A model generated the notes under the pieces. The model did no database searches, was not told the DNA's origin, and saw nothing but the letters and a program-made list of their open reading frames with translations. The position numbers and the translations under genes are program-made. A stretch of 64,000 bases of DNA, taken from positions 1 to 64,000 of the IMG/VR virus record IMGVR_UViG_3300033149_002817; one strand, given 5' to 3'. Position 1 is the first letter of the stretch; each line of letters begins with the position of its first letter. This stretch comes from a virus. Shown here piece after piece: positions 52,606 to 61,739 of this stretch.

Positions 52606-54879
52606 GTGGCAGTCTACATCTCTGCTGGTGTCTACATTCAGGAGCGTGATAACTCCCTGTACGCCCCCGCGATTGCTCCGACGGTCATGGGACTCGTCGG
52701 TACCGCGACGAAGGGGCCTCTCAACACTGCGACCCTCGTGACGACCGAGGCGCAGATGACCGACATCTTCGGCGTCCCGCGCACGAAGGACATGGGCATG
52801 CACACGGCGCTCGAAGCGCTGAAGGAGTGCAGGCTCATGTACTACTGCCGGATCGCCGGTGCGAGCGCCGCGAAGGGTGTCATCACTGTCGCGGACGACG
52901 GCTCCGGGGCGACCTCGGGATGCACACCACAAGCTGCGAATAACGAATACTACAACTTGGAGCCGAACGCGACGATCGTCTTCACGGACAGCGTCACCGG
53001 CACCGCGACCTTCACGGCGACGGCAGCGAACATCACGTCGGGTAGCGCGGAGACGTACAACCTGACCGCCATTGCAGCTGCTGCTCCGGTCACGCTGACC
53101 ATTAGCGTCGATCAGGGGCCGACGCAGACCTGTACGATCGCGTCCGGTGACGTCTCGAACTTCGCCGCGGTGACAGCGCTGGAGGTCATAACCCTCCTGA
53201 ACGCCCAGATTTTCGGTATCCAGGCGACGGTCTCCGCGACCTCGGTGAAGATTGCGAGCGACACACGCGGTACCGGCAGCTACGTCGAGATCACCGGCGG
53301 TACGGCGAACGACGTTGTCAACGGCCTCAACTTCTCGACGACGCCTGTGCAGGGTACCGGCAACGTCGTCAGCATCGACGCGGTGACGGGCGCAGAGATC
53401 AAGACGATCGTCGAGCTTGCCATCGCGACGATTTCGGTCAGCCTCAGCGTCAACGGCGCGCCGACCTTCTGTACCGTTGCCGTCGGCATAGCGGCGGACA
53501 TCGGCATCAGCGCGACCTCGACGGCGATCGGAGCAGCTCCTCTCATCTCCGTGCCGACAGGAATCACCTACACGGGCCTCGCGGCAGCGCTGTCGCAGAA
53601 CACCATCAGCTTCACGGCGTCGTCGGAAGGCTCTCATTCCAGCGAGATCGACGTCGTCATCTCGACCTCGACGGTTCACGCGAGCCTCAAGAAGATCGTC
53701 GTCATGTACCGGGACGCGGTCGTCGAGACGTACGACGCTCTGTACAAGGGTACGGACCCGGCTCCGTCAGGCGTCACGTACTACGAGATGATCACGACGC
53801 TCAACGCCGGTTCGACGGACGGCGCCTTTCCCGCGTCGGAGTACATCGTTGCGGCGGACCTCAACGCGGCGGCCGAAGACCCGACGGACGGCACGAACAC
53901 GCTCTCCGCAGGTGACGACGGTGACAACTGGACGACCGGCACCGTCATCGGCACCGTCATCGGCCAGACTCGCACCGGCATGCAGGTGTTCGGCGACCCC
54001 GAGCTGATCTACATCACGCTGCTCGCGACGCCGGGAATCGCCTACCCCGCGGTCATCGCTGAGGGGCTCAGCATGTGCGCAGAGCGCGCGGACTGCTTCT
54101 ACATCGCGGACCCGCCGCAGAGCCTCACGCCCGCGGAGGTGGTCGACTGGCACAACGGCAACGCGGGCGGCGCCTACGTGGTCGATCAGGAGGGCCGGAG
54201 CGAGGCTGGCGCGAACACGACGTACTTCAACAGCTCGTACGGTGGGCTGTGGCACGACTACTTCACCGCGTTCGACGCCTTCAACGACGCGAACATCACG
54301 CTACCACCGTCGGCGACCGTGCTGCGCACCGTCGGCTACACCGACAACGTCGCGGATCCGTGGTGGGCGCCGGCCGGGCCGAACCGCTCACAGACGAGCG
54401 CCGTCATCGCGCTGGCTTCCTCGCCGACGCAGGGCGAGCGTGACCTCATGCAGATGCAGGGGAACAACGTCAACCCGATCGCGCTCATCAGCGGAGCGGG
54501 CATCGTCATCATGGGGCAGAAGACGATGCAGAAAGCGCCGACGGCGCTCGACCGCGTCAACGTCCGCCGGCTCATGCTCTACGCGGAGAAGATCGTCGCG
54601 ACGACGGTGCTCTTCCTGACGTTCGAGCCGAACGACCCGACGATGTGGCGGCGCTTCATCAACCTCGTGCAGCCCGTCTTCGATGACATCGCGGCGAGAC
54701 GTGGTCTCGAAGACTTCCGCGTGATCGCGGACAGCTCGACGAACACGGATGTGCTCATCAATCAGAACACCTTCCTGGGCAAGATATTTCTCACGCCAAC
54801 CAAAAGCGCAGAGAAGGTAATCGCCGAGTTCAATCTTTTGCCTTCAGGAGCGGATTTCACAGAGTACGCGCAGGCTTAG
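52606..54879 (+). CDS. Tail sheath protein
   Basis: 757 residues; GTG after GGGAGGAGCGGG. N-terminal YISAGVYIQERDNS, GLVGTATKGPLNTATLVTT and AQMTDIFG are typical sheath starts. The middle (about 110-390) carries inserted beta modules (LTISVDQGPTQTCTIASGD, IASDTRGTGSYVEITGGTAN) seen in many phage sheaths. The C-terminal core NVNPIALISGAGIVIMGQKT, VRRLMLYAEKIVATTVLFL and EPNDPTMWRRFINLV forms the polymerising domain. It contracts to drive the tube through the envelope. A GIY-YIG endonuclease gene follows before the tube gene. Confidence 0.93.
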   Translation: MAVYISAGVYIQERDNSLYAPAIAPTVMGLVGTATKGPLNTATLVTTEAQMTDIFGVPRTKDMGMHTALEALKECRLMYYCRIAGASAAKGVITVADDGSGATSGCTPQAANNEYYNLEPNATIVFTDSVTGTATFTATAANITSGSAETYNLTAIAAAAPVTLTISVDQGPTQTCTIASGDVSNFAAVTALEVITLLNAQIFGIQATVSATSVKIASDTRGTGSYVEITGGTANDVVNGLNFSTTPVQGTGNVVSIDAVTGAEIKTIVELAIATISVSLSVNGAPTFCTVAVGIAADIGISATSTAIGAAPLISVPTGITYTGLAAALSQNTISFTASSEGSHSSEIDVVISTSTVHASLKKIVVMYRDAVVETYDALYKGTDPAPSGVTYYEMITTLNAGSTDGAFPASEYIVAADLNAAAEDPTDGTNTLSAGDDGDNWTTGTVIGTVIGQTRTGMQVFGDPELIYITLLATPGIAYPAVIAEGLSMCAERADCFYIADPPQSLTPAEVVDWHNGNAGGAYVVDQEGRSEAGANTTYFNSSYGGLWHDYFTAFDAFNDANITLPPSATVLRTVGYTDNVADPWWAPAGPNRSQTSAVIALASSPTQGERDLMQMQGNNVNPIALISGAGIVIMGQKTMQKAPTALDRVNVRRLMLYAEKIVATTVLFLTFEPNDPTMWRRFINLVQPVFDDIAARRGLEDFRVIADSSTNTDVLINQNTFLGKIFLTPTKSAEKVIAEFNLLPSGADFTEYAQA

Positions 54880-54914
54880 GGTTACGCAAGATGTGCGTTA
54901 TATGACTGTCTCGA

Positions 54915-54923
54915 TGCTATACT
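54915..54923 (+). promoter_or_regulatory. Extended -10 promoter for GIY-YIG gene
   Basis: TGC-TATACT at 54915-54923 matches the extended -10 (TGn-TATAAT). It lies 28 bases before the ATG, with GGGAGGAAGG as ribosome site. No strong -35 is seen, as is usual for this promoter type. Confidence 0.6.
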
Positions 54924-54950
54924 CTCCCTATTGCTTGAAGGGAGGAAGGT

Positions 54951-55733
54951 ATGATCGAGATGGTCGTAGTGTATGGTCTGTCGGAGACGCCGGAGCGAGC
55001 AGGGATTCACTATGTTGGAGTCACATCCGATCCGCGTCAGCGCCTGTATCAACACCTAAGCGAGGCTCGCTGTACAACACACCGCGGGTACGACAGCCGA
55101 AAAAGTCAATGGCTCAGAGGTCTAACGCAGTCGCCGCACATTTTGTCCTTGGAGCGTGTGTCTGCCGAAGACGGGCGGGATGCGGAGCAACGTTGGATCA
55201 TGTTCTTGCATACGAAGGGGAACGCACTCTTCAACAAGCTTTGGTTCGCAGCAACGTGCCCGTGGACGCGCGAAATTCGTGCGAATATGTCGTTTGCTGC
55301 CAAGAAGCGGTATCAGGATCTTGGGCAGCGGCAAGCGTTGTCTTTGCGCGCGCAAGAACGAGCGAAGACAGACGAAGGGCGCGCTCATCTCAAGCGCATC
55401 AGCGCGCTCGGCGTCGCAACGATGAAGAACGACGAGAGCGCGCGTCAGCGGCAACGGGCGGGGCTCAAACACTCGTGGAACGAGATGCCCCCGGAGCAAC
55501 GCGCCGCCCGCGTCGCGAACGCGACAGCGGGTCTGAACGCTCCGGGCGTTCAGGAGCGGAAGGGAGCAGCCATCTCAGCTGCGAAGTTCCGACGTTGGGC
55601 ACGGAAGGGATGGACGAAGGGGCACGTCGAGGTGATTATCAGTGAGAGTCGGAACCTCGACAGCGCTGCGGCGATACTTGGTTGTACTCGACCAACCCTT
55701 CGCCAGCTCCGCAAGCACTACGGTATCGGTTGA
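54951..55733 (+). CDS. GIY-YIG homing endonuclease
   Basis: 260 residues. The N-terminal 90 residues are a GIY-YIG nuclease: VVYGLSETPERAGIHYVGVT (GIY and YxG strands), RQRLYQHLSEAR with the catalytic Arg, and a later Glu-bearing helix. The rest is basic, with a NUMOD3-like segment (SARQRQRAGLKHSWNEM) and a C-terminal HTH (SAAAILGCTRPTLRQLRKHYG) that would bind the target. Such free-standing genes spread by cutting phage genomes that lack them. It splits the usual sheath-tube pair and has its own promoter, both signs of insertion. Confidence 0.88.
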   Translation: MIEMVVVYGLSETPERAGIHYVGVTSDPRQRLYQHLSEARCTTHRGYDSRKSQWLRGLTQSPHILSLERVSAEDGRDAEQRWIMFLHTKGNALFNKLWFAATCPWTREIRANMSFAAKKRYQDLGQRQALSLRAQERAKTDEGRAHLKRISALGVATMKNDESARQRQRAGLKHSWNEMPPEQRAARVANATAGLNAPGVQERKGAAISAAKFRRWARKGWTKGHVEVIISESRNLDSAAAILGCTRPTLRQLRKHYGIG

Positions 55734-55747
55734 CGGGATGATGAAGC

Positions 55748-55781
55748 GCCTCCTGTCCGGGGGCAGACGATAGAAGGAGGC
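55748..55781 (+). promoter_or_regulatory. Hairpin masking the tube gene ribosome site
   Basis: GCCTCCT (55748-55754) is a perfect complement of AGGAGGC (55775-55781), which is the ribosome site of the tube gene (ATG 55786). Folding would hide it; translation may depend on unfolding or on which transcript carries it. Confidence 0.5.
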
Positions 55782-55785
55782 AGCA

Positions 55786-56349
55786 ATGACGCTCATCAAT
55801 GCTCAGCACCTCGCCCCGGCGCTCGGCTTCTTCGAGCCGCAGCGCACGTTCTCGTGGGTGCTGGAGATCGGCCTCGACGATGTTGGGGATCAGATCCTCA
55901 TCATGCAGTCGTTGGAGTCGTTCGGCGCCCCGAAGGAGTCGAACGAGACCATCGAGTTGCACCACGGTAACGAGGTGCGGAAGGTCGCGGGTAAGGTGTC
56001 GTTCGAGGACATCACCCTCGTCCTGAAGGACTTTGTCGACTCCAAAACGGCGCAGGCGGTCGCGAAGTGGAGGAGGCTTGTCTACAACCCCGAGACGGGC
56101 TCCGTCGGTCTCGCACGCGACTACAAGAAGTCCGCCGACCTCATCATGTTTGCACCCGACTTGTCGAGTGCACGTGTCTGGAAGCTCTTCGGCGTGTGGC
56201 CGAAGGATGTCGACTACGGCACGCTTGACATGACGTCATCCGACAAGGTGACGCTCTCGCTCACTCTGAGCATCGACCGGGTTATGCCGGGCTTCGCCAT
56301 CGCCATTCCGGCGGGCATCAATCAGGGGATGTCGCAGCTCCCGATCTGA
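55786..56349 (+). CDS. Tail tube protein (T4 gp19-like)
   Basis: 187 residues, near the usual tube length (about 160-190). Seen: FSWVLEIGLDDVGDQILIMQ, ESNETIELHHGNEVRKVAGK and FEDITLVLKDFVD, the order of strands shared by gp19-type tube proteins; then NPETGSVGLARDYKKSADL and the late strand LFGVWPKDVDYGTLDM, followed by VTLSLTLSID. It forms the inner tube through which DNA passes. A hairpin may control its translation, and another follows it. Confidence 0.92.
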   Translation: MTLINAQHLAPALGFFEPQRTFSWVLEIGLDDVGDQILIMQSLESFGAPKESNETIELHHGNEVRKVAGKVSFEDITLVLKDFVDSKTAQAVAKWRRLVYNPETGSVGLARDYKKSADLIMFAPDLSSARVWKLFGVWPKDVDYGTLDMTSSDKVTLSLTLSIDRVMPGFAIAIPAGINQGMSQLPI

Positions 56350-56366
56350 TCTACGGTTGGACAATG

Positions 56367-56404
56367 AGCCTACCGCGCCTGTGGCAGGGGATGCGGTAGG
56401 CTTT
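56367..56404 (+). terminator. Hairpin after tube gene
   Basis: AGCCTACCGC pairs with GCGGTAGGCT (10 bp), loop 16 bases, then TTCGC. Weak T-run: partial terminator or transcript-stabilising end of the abundant tube mRNA. Confidence 0.6.
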
Positions 56405-56423
56405 CGCACAGGAGGAGAGGACA

Positions 56424-57257
56424 GTGCTTGAGCAGCTCCAGGCTATGCAAGCGGACGTGCTGCGGGAGTGGATGCCCGTCACGCTACCGTCTCGTGGGTT
56501 CTACTACGGCGACAAGTGTCCGATGGGCGAGGTGCATATCACCCCGTGGACGACTGCGCAGGAGGAGGCCATTGCGCGACACACGAGCGGGAAGGCAAGT
56601 CTGCTCATCCAGCAGCTCATGACTGGCAACATCAAGCTGGGCGAAGGCGGGTTGGCATACGACGACCTTCTTGTCACGGATCACTTCTATCTGCTGTTTC
56701 AGCTTCGACGTGTCAGTCTCACGTCGCACTACACCATCGAGCGGAATTGCTCGTCGTGCGGGTTCGCGCACAAGATCAGCGTCGACCTCGGCACTGACCT
56801 CCCCATCAAGGATCTCTCCGACGAACCGGTGATAGAGCCGTTCGAGGCGTTTCTTCCGCGTGCGAAGCAGACCGTCACGTTGCAATTTCTGCGCGTCAGG
56901 GACGAAGCGGCCATGAACAACTACGCGGAGCGGAAGCTGCGGGAGGTGACAGAGACAGGTTCTCCGGCGACGCGTTTCCGTCACGCGCGCCGCATCGTTG
57001 CCATCGACGGGAAGGATGAGCCGTTTCAGGAGCGTATGCAGTTCGTGGCAGGCTTACGGATGCTCGATCTGCAGGTCATGGACATGGTGATTGAAGAGCA
57101 CGAGACGGGACTCGTTCCCGAGATGACCAGCACGTGCCCCCGCTGCAACCATGTGGACGAGTGGGGCGTGCCGATGTCGGCGGAGTTCTTTCGTCCTTCA
57201 GCAGATGACATCAGAGCAGAGATCGCAGCTGCTAAGCTCGCTCATGGCGGAGACTGA
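56424..57257 (+). CDS. Baseplate hub assembly protein (T4 gp26-like)
   Basis: 277 residues; GTG after GGAGGAGAGG. The N-terminal part has PVTLPSRGFYYG and VHITPWTTAQEEAIARHTSG, the start pattern of the T4 gp26/baseplate assembly family (LPS.G..Y......I...T..EE). Two Cys pairs (CSSCG near 110, CPRC near 238) may bind zinc. Placed between tube and tape measure, it may act as the tail chaperone. It overlaps a small ORF in another frame by 14 bases. Confidence 0.75.
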   Translation: MLEQLQAMQADVLREWMPVTLPSRGFYYGDKCPMGEVHITPWTTAQEEAIARHTSGKASLLIQQLMTGNIKLGEGGLAYDDLLVTDHFYLLFQLRRVSLTSHYTIERNCSSCGFAHKISVDLGTDLPIKDLSDEPVIEPFEAFLPRAKQTVTLQFLRVRDEAAMNNYAERKLREVTETGSPATRFRHARRIVAIDGKDEPFQERMQFVAGLRMLDLQVMDMVIEEHETGLVPEMTSTCPRCNHVDEWGVPMSAEFFRPSADDIRAEIAAAKLAHGGD

Positions 57258-57396
57258 TTTTCTCGTAGGCGAAGGTTACAGCTTCACCGAGGTCATGCTC
57301 ATGTCGTCGTCACGACGACGCCGGATCTGTCAGGCGAAAATTGAGCGCGCTCGTAAGCGTGACGAGCAGATAAAGCACCAGCGAAAGGGCCGATAA
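57244..57396 (+). CDS. Small basic protein overlapping the gp26-like gene (50 aa)
   Basis: ATG 57244 lies inside the end of the gp26-like gene, in the +1 frame; its stop overlaps the tape measure ATG (TAATG). No ribosome site is evident, so it is coupled or made by frameshift from the upstream gene, like tail chaperone pairs before tape measure genes. Residues 20-50 are a basic helix (SSRRRRICQAKIERARKRDE). This frame stays open upstream to about 57151. Confidence 0.55.
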   Translation: MAETDFLVGEGYSFTEVMLMSSSRRRRICQAKIERARKRDEQIKHQRKGR

Positions 57397-59189
57397 TGGG
57401 TGCTGAAGTCGGCGGCTTCAACTTCGTCATCGGTGCGGACATCGAAGAGTTCCGCAAAGGGATTCAGCAGGTCCAGAAGGCGATGAACGGGCTGGCGGGC
57501 CTTGCCGCGAAGCTGACCGAGGACTTCGCGAAAGCAGCTGGAGGTGACGCCCCGGCCAAAGGCTCGGGTGGCGGCAAGAAGAAAAAAGGGAAGTCGACGG
57601 GCGGCCTCATCGGGGCGTGGTTTGGTGATATCGGCGCCAAAGCGCTCGCAGAGGAGACGATCCCGGGGCTGGGCAAGGCGCTAACTGGCCTTCGTTCACC
57701 GATCGTCGGGCTTGGCATGGTAGCCGTCGCGATGACGCGCGAGTGGATGGCGTTCCACAACGAAACCGACAAGTTCCGTCGCTCCGTTGGCATGACACGC
57801 GAGGAGATGTTCGAGACGCAGCAGGACTTGCTCGACGTGTCCATGCGCTATGGCACCAGCGTCAGCAAGCTCGCGAGCATCTTCACGTTCGTTGCTACAG
57901 GTGCAGCGCGCTCCTCCAAAGAGATGGCAAAGATGGCGGGGCACTTCGCGGAGCTGGAGAAAGCCACCGGATCGTCACAGAAGACCATCGTCGACTTCGG
58001 CCTTGCGCTGCGGCAGTCGCTGGAGATGTCTGAGGATCAGGCGAGAGCAACTGAGCTTGCGATCATCCGGTACTCGGGCATGTCGATGATGACTGACGAG
58101 GCGGCTCGCCAGTCAGCTACCGAGTTCATCGGCCAGACGAAGCAGTTCGGAGCAGACAAGCGGAGAAAGCTGTTCGAGCAGTACATCGCGCTCACTCACG
58201 CGGGTAAGCAACTCGGCGGGAAGGAGGAGAGTGAAGCGCTTGGCGCTGCTGCTATTGCTATGTTGACGAAGTCCGGTGGGCTCACTGGCTTGGAGGTTCT
58301 TGAAAAACACGCGTTTGACTTGCAGAAGGCTCTTGAGCCGGTGTTCCTGCGGTTGGATGAAGCTGATAAGGCAGGTAAGGAGCTTGTCTTCGGTGAAATA
58401 GCGCGCGGAGCTGGAATGGAGGGCTTTGCGCGTCAGGCGCTGGAGGGTTGGAGGAAGATCAACGCGGGCATCAACGAGGGTACGAGTGCCCTTCAGAAGT
58501 ACAAGAAGGCGCTCGTAGACACGCAGGGTATGACACCTGAGCAGGTACAGCAGGCGCTCGAAGGCATGAAAGGCCCGTGGCAGAAGGTGGACGACTCTAT
58601 TGGTCGCATCAAGGGCCTCCTGTTCGACATCGTGACTGGACCTCTTCTGCCTGCGATCGAGGGTACGTTCAAGCTCGTTGAGACTGCGCTCTCTGGTATT
58701 CTCAAGCTTGCGGCCTGGTTCAAGGGATCAGACAAAGCGGACGCTGAGACTACGCGCAAGGCTACGCAGGCGAAGCAGTGGAAATCGGGTATCGCTGGTG
58801 AGGTTCAGGTGATCGACGCGCTCATGGAACAGATGCAGGGGCGGTGGGGTGGCCCCTCCGACAAGATGGTGACCGACGCGTTCGCGGACGTGCGACGGGA
58901 TACGGTGCTTACGGCGGGCGACCCGTTCATGACGGGAACGAACGAAATGACGTCGCAGTTCGCTGGTGGTTTTGAGGAGACACCTCTCGAAGCTTTCCCT
59001 TCGTACAACCCTGCCGCTTACAAGCGGGGTACCGAAAGCACGATGCTTCACGCGTACGAGTCCAAGGCGCGAGCGAAAGAAGTCACGAGCGCTATGGATC
59101 GGTTGACGGCAGCGCTCAATGAGGCGAATGCGGTCGATCGTGCTCGCGTGCGGCACGACGAAACTACAGCTGTACTCGGGGGACCGTAG
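57396..59189 (+). CDS. Tail tape measure protein
   Basis: 597 residues, long and mostly helical. The N-terminus GFNFVIGADIEEFRKGIQQVQKA is typical of tape measures. Then come a Gly/Lys linker; a hydrophobic segment (LTGLRSPIVGLGMVAVAM); a helical core with repeats of Ala/Lys/Glu; and hydrophobic regions near 415-440 (GLLFDIVTGPLLPAIEGTFK). It sets tail length and may help DNA pass the membrane. At about 1.5 A per residue it suggests a tube of about 90 nm. It is immediately downstream of the chaperone-like pair. Confidence 0.85.
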   Translation: MGAEVGGFNFVIGADIEEFRKGIQQVQKAMNGLAGLAAKLTEDFAKAAGGDAPAKGSGGGKKKKGKSTGGLIGAWFGDIGAKALAEETIPGLGKALTGLRSPIVGLGMVAVAMTREWMAFHNETDKFRRSVGMTREEMFETQQDLLDVSMRYGTSVSKLASIFTFVATGAARSSKEMAKMAGHFAELEKATGSSQKTIVDFGLALRQSLEMSEDQARATELAIIRYSGMSMMTDEAARQSATEFIGQTKQFGADKRRKLFEQYIALTHAGKQLGGKEESEALGAAAIAMLTKSGGLTGLEVLEKHAFDLQKALEPVFLRLDEADKAGKELVFGEIARGAGMEGFARQALEGWRKINAGINEGTSALQKYKKALVDTQGMTPEQVQQALEGMKGPWQKVDDSIGRIKGLLFDIVTGPLLPAIEGTFKLVETALSGILKLAAWFKGSDKADAETTRKATQAKQWKSGIAGEVQVIDALMEQMQGRWGGPSDKMVTDAFADVRRDTVLTAGDPFMTGTNEMTSQFAGGFEETPLEAFPSYNPAAYKRGTESTMLHAYESKARAKEVTSAMDRLTAALNEANAVDRARVRHDETTAVLGGP

Positions 59190-59190
59190 C

Positions 59191-59973
59191 GTGAAGCACC
59201 TCGACCGTACTCGGTTCCGTATCAGCCTTGAGCCGGAGTCGCTCATCGCGAGGAACAAGTACGACGCGCGTCTGTTTCTCGCGTTCCCCGAGCTACCGGA
59301 GACGATGAGCATCGCCAAGTCGGTGAACTACGCGGACGAGGTCATTCCGGGCTGGTCTGAGCCGCTCGTCGGATGGTCGAGCTGCGCGGCGACGACCATC
59401 GACTTCACGGTCAAGTTCGTCGCTACAGGTGAGAATACACCGAAGAAGAAACAGGTCAGCCCGCCCGGATCGTTTGAGACAACGGCGGCAGAAGACGTGG
59501 GGCAGGGTGTACTCGATGCTCTGCAGAACTTCCCTCTTGCCGTCCCGATGGTGGGGCAGGACGGCTACCCCTACGACAACACGCAGCCGCTCAGCGATCT
59601 GTCTGCAGTCGTTATCGACGAGGTGCTGACGAAGGCAGAGTGGCTGCTGGCGCTCACGCACCCACAGTATGACAACTCTGGAAAGCCATTCCCGCCGCCG
59701 ATCGTCTGGCTGGAGTACGGGCAGAACTTCCGGCGTCGTGGCGTCCTCAAGAGTGTAACCCTTACGCTGCAAGGCCCCTGGCATCCCGTGACGCTGCTAT
59801 GTCAGCGCATCGACGCTGCTGTGTCGTTTCAGGAGATCAACCGCGGCCCGGTTGGTTACAGCAACGTCAGGCGGGGCATTCATTACCCTGAGTCTAATCT
59901 CAACCAGTCCATCTATGCCGCGTCGCGCCCGAACAAGGACATTTTGGCACTGGCACGGTACAGTCAGGGGTAG
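59191..59973 (+). CDS. Baseplate / tube-initiating protein (260 aa)
   Basis: GTG 59191 directly follows the tape measure stop; an upstream ATG at 59119 is rejected as overlapping. Beta-rich, with SIAKSVNYADEVIPGWSEPL and TLTLQGPWHPVTLLCQRIDA. Position between tape measure and gp53-like/hub genes is that of T4 gp48/54 or the LysM tube-cap protein of simpler contractile tails. The exact family cannot be settled by eye. Confidence 0.65.
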   Translation: MKHLDRTRFRISLEPESLIARNKYDARLFLAFPELPETMSIAKSVNYADEVIPGWSEPLVGWSSCAATTIDFTVKFVATGENTPKKKQVSPPGSFETTAAEDVGQGVLDALQNFPLAVPMVGQDGYPYDNTQPLSDLSAVVIDEVLTKAEWLLALTHPQYDNSGKPFPPPIVWLEYGQNFRRRGVLKSVTLTLQGPWHPVTLLCQRIDAAVSFQEINRGPVGYSNVRRGIHYPESNLNQSIYAASRPNKDILALARYSQG

Positions 59974-59976
59974 TGC

Positions 59977-60351
59977 ATGGCAACATCGGACGCTACGACG
60001 GTCCGCGTCTCACCGAGGTCGCGGCACCGCTCGACTCCGCTCTTTTTGGAGCGCTACGACGTTTCATCGGGAAGCACTACCGAAACACGCTCTCGTACTT
60101 TTTACGGTACGTGGGAGCCTCCGACGGTGTTCGAGACGCGACAGCCAACTCTCTGGAAGGTGGAGGCGGACGAGGCGGGGCGACCGGACCTGCTCGCGTA
60201 TCGGCTCTACAAGGACTCCACGCTGTGGTGGGCGATCTGCATCCGCAACAACCTCTTCTTCCCTCTCATCGATCTCCGTGCAGGCATGACTGTCATCTGT
60301 CCGCATGTTGAGGATGTCATTGCGGGGCTCAACTCGGCAAAGCGCACATGA
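59977..60351 (+). CDS. Baseplate wedge protein (T4 gp53-like)
   Basis: 124 residues. The segment GRPDLLAYRLYKDSTLWWAI followed by CIRNNLFFP and LRAGMTVICP is the gp53 family signature (W-x-V-x...G.pdliaY..ygd..LWW.I...N). The last strand resembles a LysM-like fold. It joins wedge to hub. ATGA overlap with the hub gene. Confidence 0.85.
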   Translation: MATSDATTVRVSPRSRHRSTPLFLERYDVSSGSTTETRSRTFYGTWEPPTVFETRQPTLWKVEADEAGRPDLLAYRLYKDSTLWWAICIRNNLFFPLIDLRAGMTVICPHVEDVIAGLNSAKRT

Positions 60352-61739
60352 CCGATCGTACAATCGACGTTGGAAACCTGCGCTATCCCTTCGTGGAGCT
60401 GCACGCAGAGACAGGCGACCGGAAGCGTGTACCGATCACGGTCGTGAACACTGCCGAAGAGGCGTTCGCGCAGAACACGCCGAACAAGCTCGCCGTGGCG
60501 GTAGTGGACTTCTCATACACGACGGTGACGGGCGGCGCTGGCAGCACGATTTCCATGCGTGTTATTGACCCGTCATTCGACGGTTTGGAAACTCATTTCC
60601 TTCAAGCTGCAGGTATGCCTGTAGTGTGGTTCCGCTACGGTTGGCGGTTCAGCGACGGCACAGAGATGGCGTCTGAGCTGGCTCCGATGCGGGTCACGAA
60701 CTGGGAAGGCGAGTTCATTGGTAACGCGACCTTTACGGCGGCGGCGCTCACCATCACCGCAATGGACGACTCGGCGCTGCTGGGTTCGCAAGCGACGCAA
60801 ATCGGGCTGAAGTCTACCGACAGCATTACTGCTGGCATCTCTGACATCGTGAACGCAGCAAAGGGGGCAACGGCCGGCAAGAAGCTTGTCGTCGAGGTGC
60901 GCGCACCCACGACGACAACGATGACCGACGCTCTCAACAAGGCGCACGGCCGCACGCCGATCCGCTACATCAGGGATCTTCTCGCATATGCGTCAACAGA
61001 CGAGCTGTTCTTGACCTACTACATGGAGTACAAGGACGGTGCTTGGCATCTGGTCATAGACGCGGTGAAGCCGACAGCCAAGCCGCAACGCGTCTACGTG
61101 TTCTCTCGTGATCGTCAGGGAGAGATGCTGAACTTCCGCCCGAAATACAGCGGACTCCTCATTCGCGGGATTGGGGGCGGGCAGGTGGACAGCGTAGCGA
61201 CGGACTCATCTACGCTGACGGCAACGCCGAAGTCGTCTTCTGCCTCAACTGACGACGATCCGGCACATGGGAACTACTTCCCGCGCGACGACGAGATCGG
61301 CGCTCCGTCACGCATCGTCGCGCTCGCATCCCGGGAGCAGCAGCTCATAGACGCATACATTCGGTCCCGGAGGCGTCGGGCCGACTTGGCGACGTACCCG
61401 GCGACGGCGGACATCGTCGGCGACCCGTTCATTCGTCCTATACGCAACGTGCTGGTCATCGTCTCCAAGGGGGCGCATGCGCTTCAGGCGGCGCAGGATC
61501 TGTTCCGCGAGGGCGACTACCATCACAGCACCGGGCTCTACACCGTCATGCAGATAACCCATTCGATCACGCCGGGCGTCTACCGCACGCAGCTGAACCT
61601 GCAGAGGGGCTCAACCAACGTCGGCGGGATCAAGGCTAAGGTGACGTCAGGAGATGGACCGAAGGGCTGGGTGCGAGAGAGAACAGCGAAGACGGAGAGC
61701 GAAGTGGAACGCGGTGTGAAGTCTGTGGGGGCGGACTGA
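60348..61739 (+). CDS. Baseplate hub protein (gp27/GpD-like)
   Basis: 463 residues. Beta-rich N-terminal domain (FVELHAETGDRKRVPITVVN, LAVAVVDFSYTTVTGGAGS), then VWFRYGWRFSDGTEMASELA, HGRTPIRYIRDLLAYASTDE and YYMEYKDGAWHLVIDAVK. This is the domain order of hub proteins (two tube-like beta barrels plus insertions) that sit between the tube and the spike. TGATG coupling to the spike gene supports a hub-spike complex. Confidence 0.8.
   Translation: MTDRTIDVGNLRYPFVELHAETGDRKRVPITVVNTAEEAFAQNTPNKLAVAVVDFSYTTVTGGAGSTISMRVIDPSFDGLETHFLQAAGMPVVWFRYGWRFSDGTEMASELAPMRVTNWEGEFIGNATFTAAALTITAMDDSALLGSQATQIGLKSTDSITAGISDIVNAAKGATAGKKLVVEVRAPTTTTMTDALNKAHGRTPIRYIRDLLAYASTDELFLTYYMEYKDGAWHLVIDAVKPTAKPQRVYVFSRDRQGEMLNFRPKYSGLLIRGIGGGQVDSVATDSSTLTATPKSSSASTDDDPAHGNYFPRDDEIGAPSRIVALASREQQLIDAYIRSRRRRADLATYPATADIVGDPFIRPIRNVLVIVSKGAHALQAAQDLFREGDYHHSTGLYTVMQITHSITPGVYRTQLNLQRGSTNVGGIKAKVTSGDGPKGWVRERTAKTESEVERGVKSVGAD

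Noticed and set aside
52555-53679. 374-residue minus-strand open frame
   Set aside because: Lies over the tail sheath gene; low-complexity Arg/Asp/Val translation without motifs.
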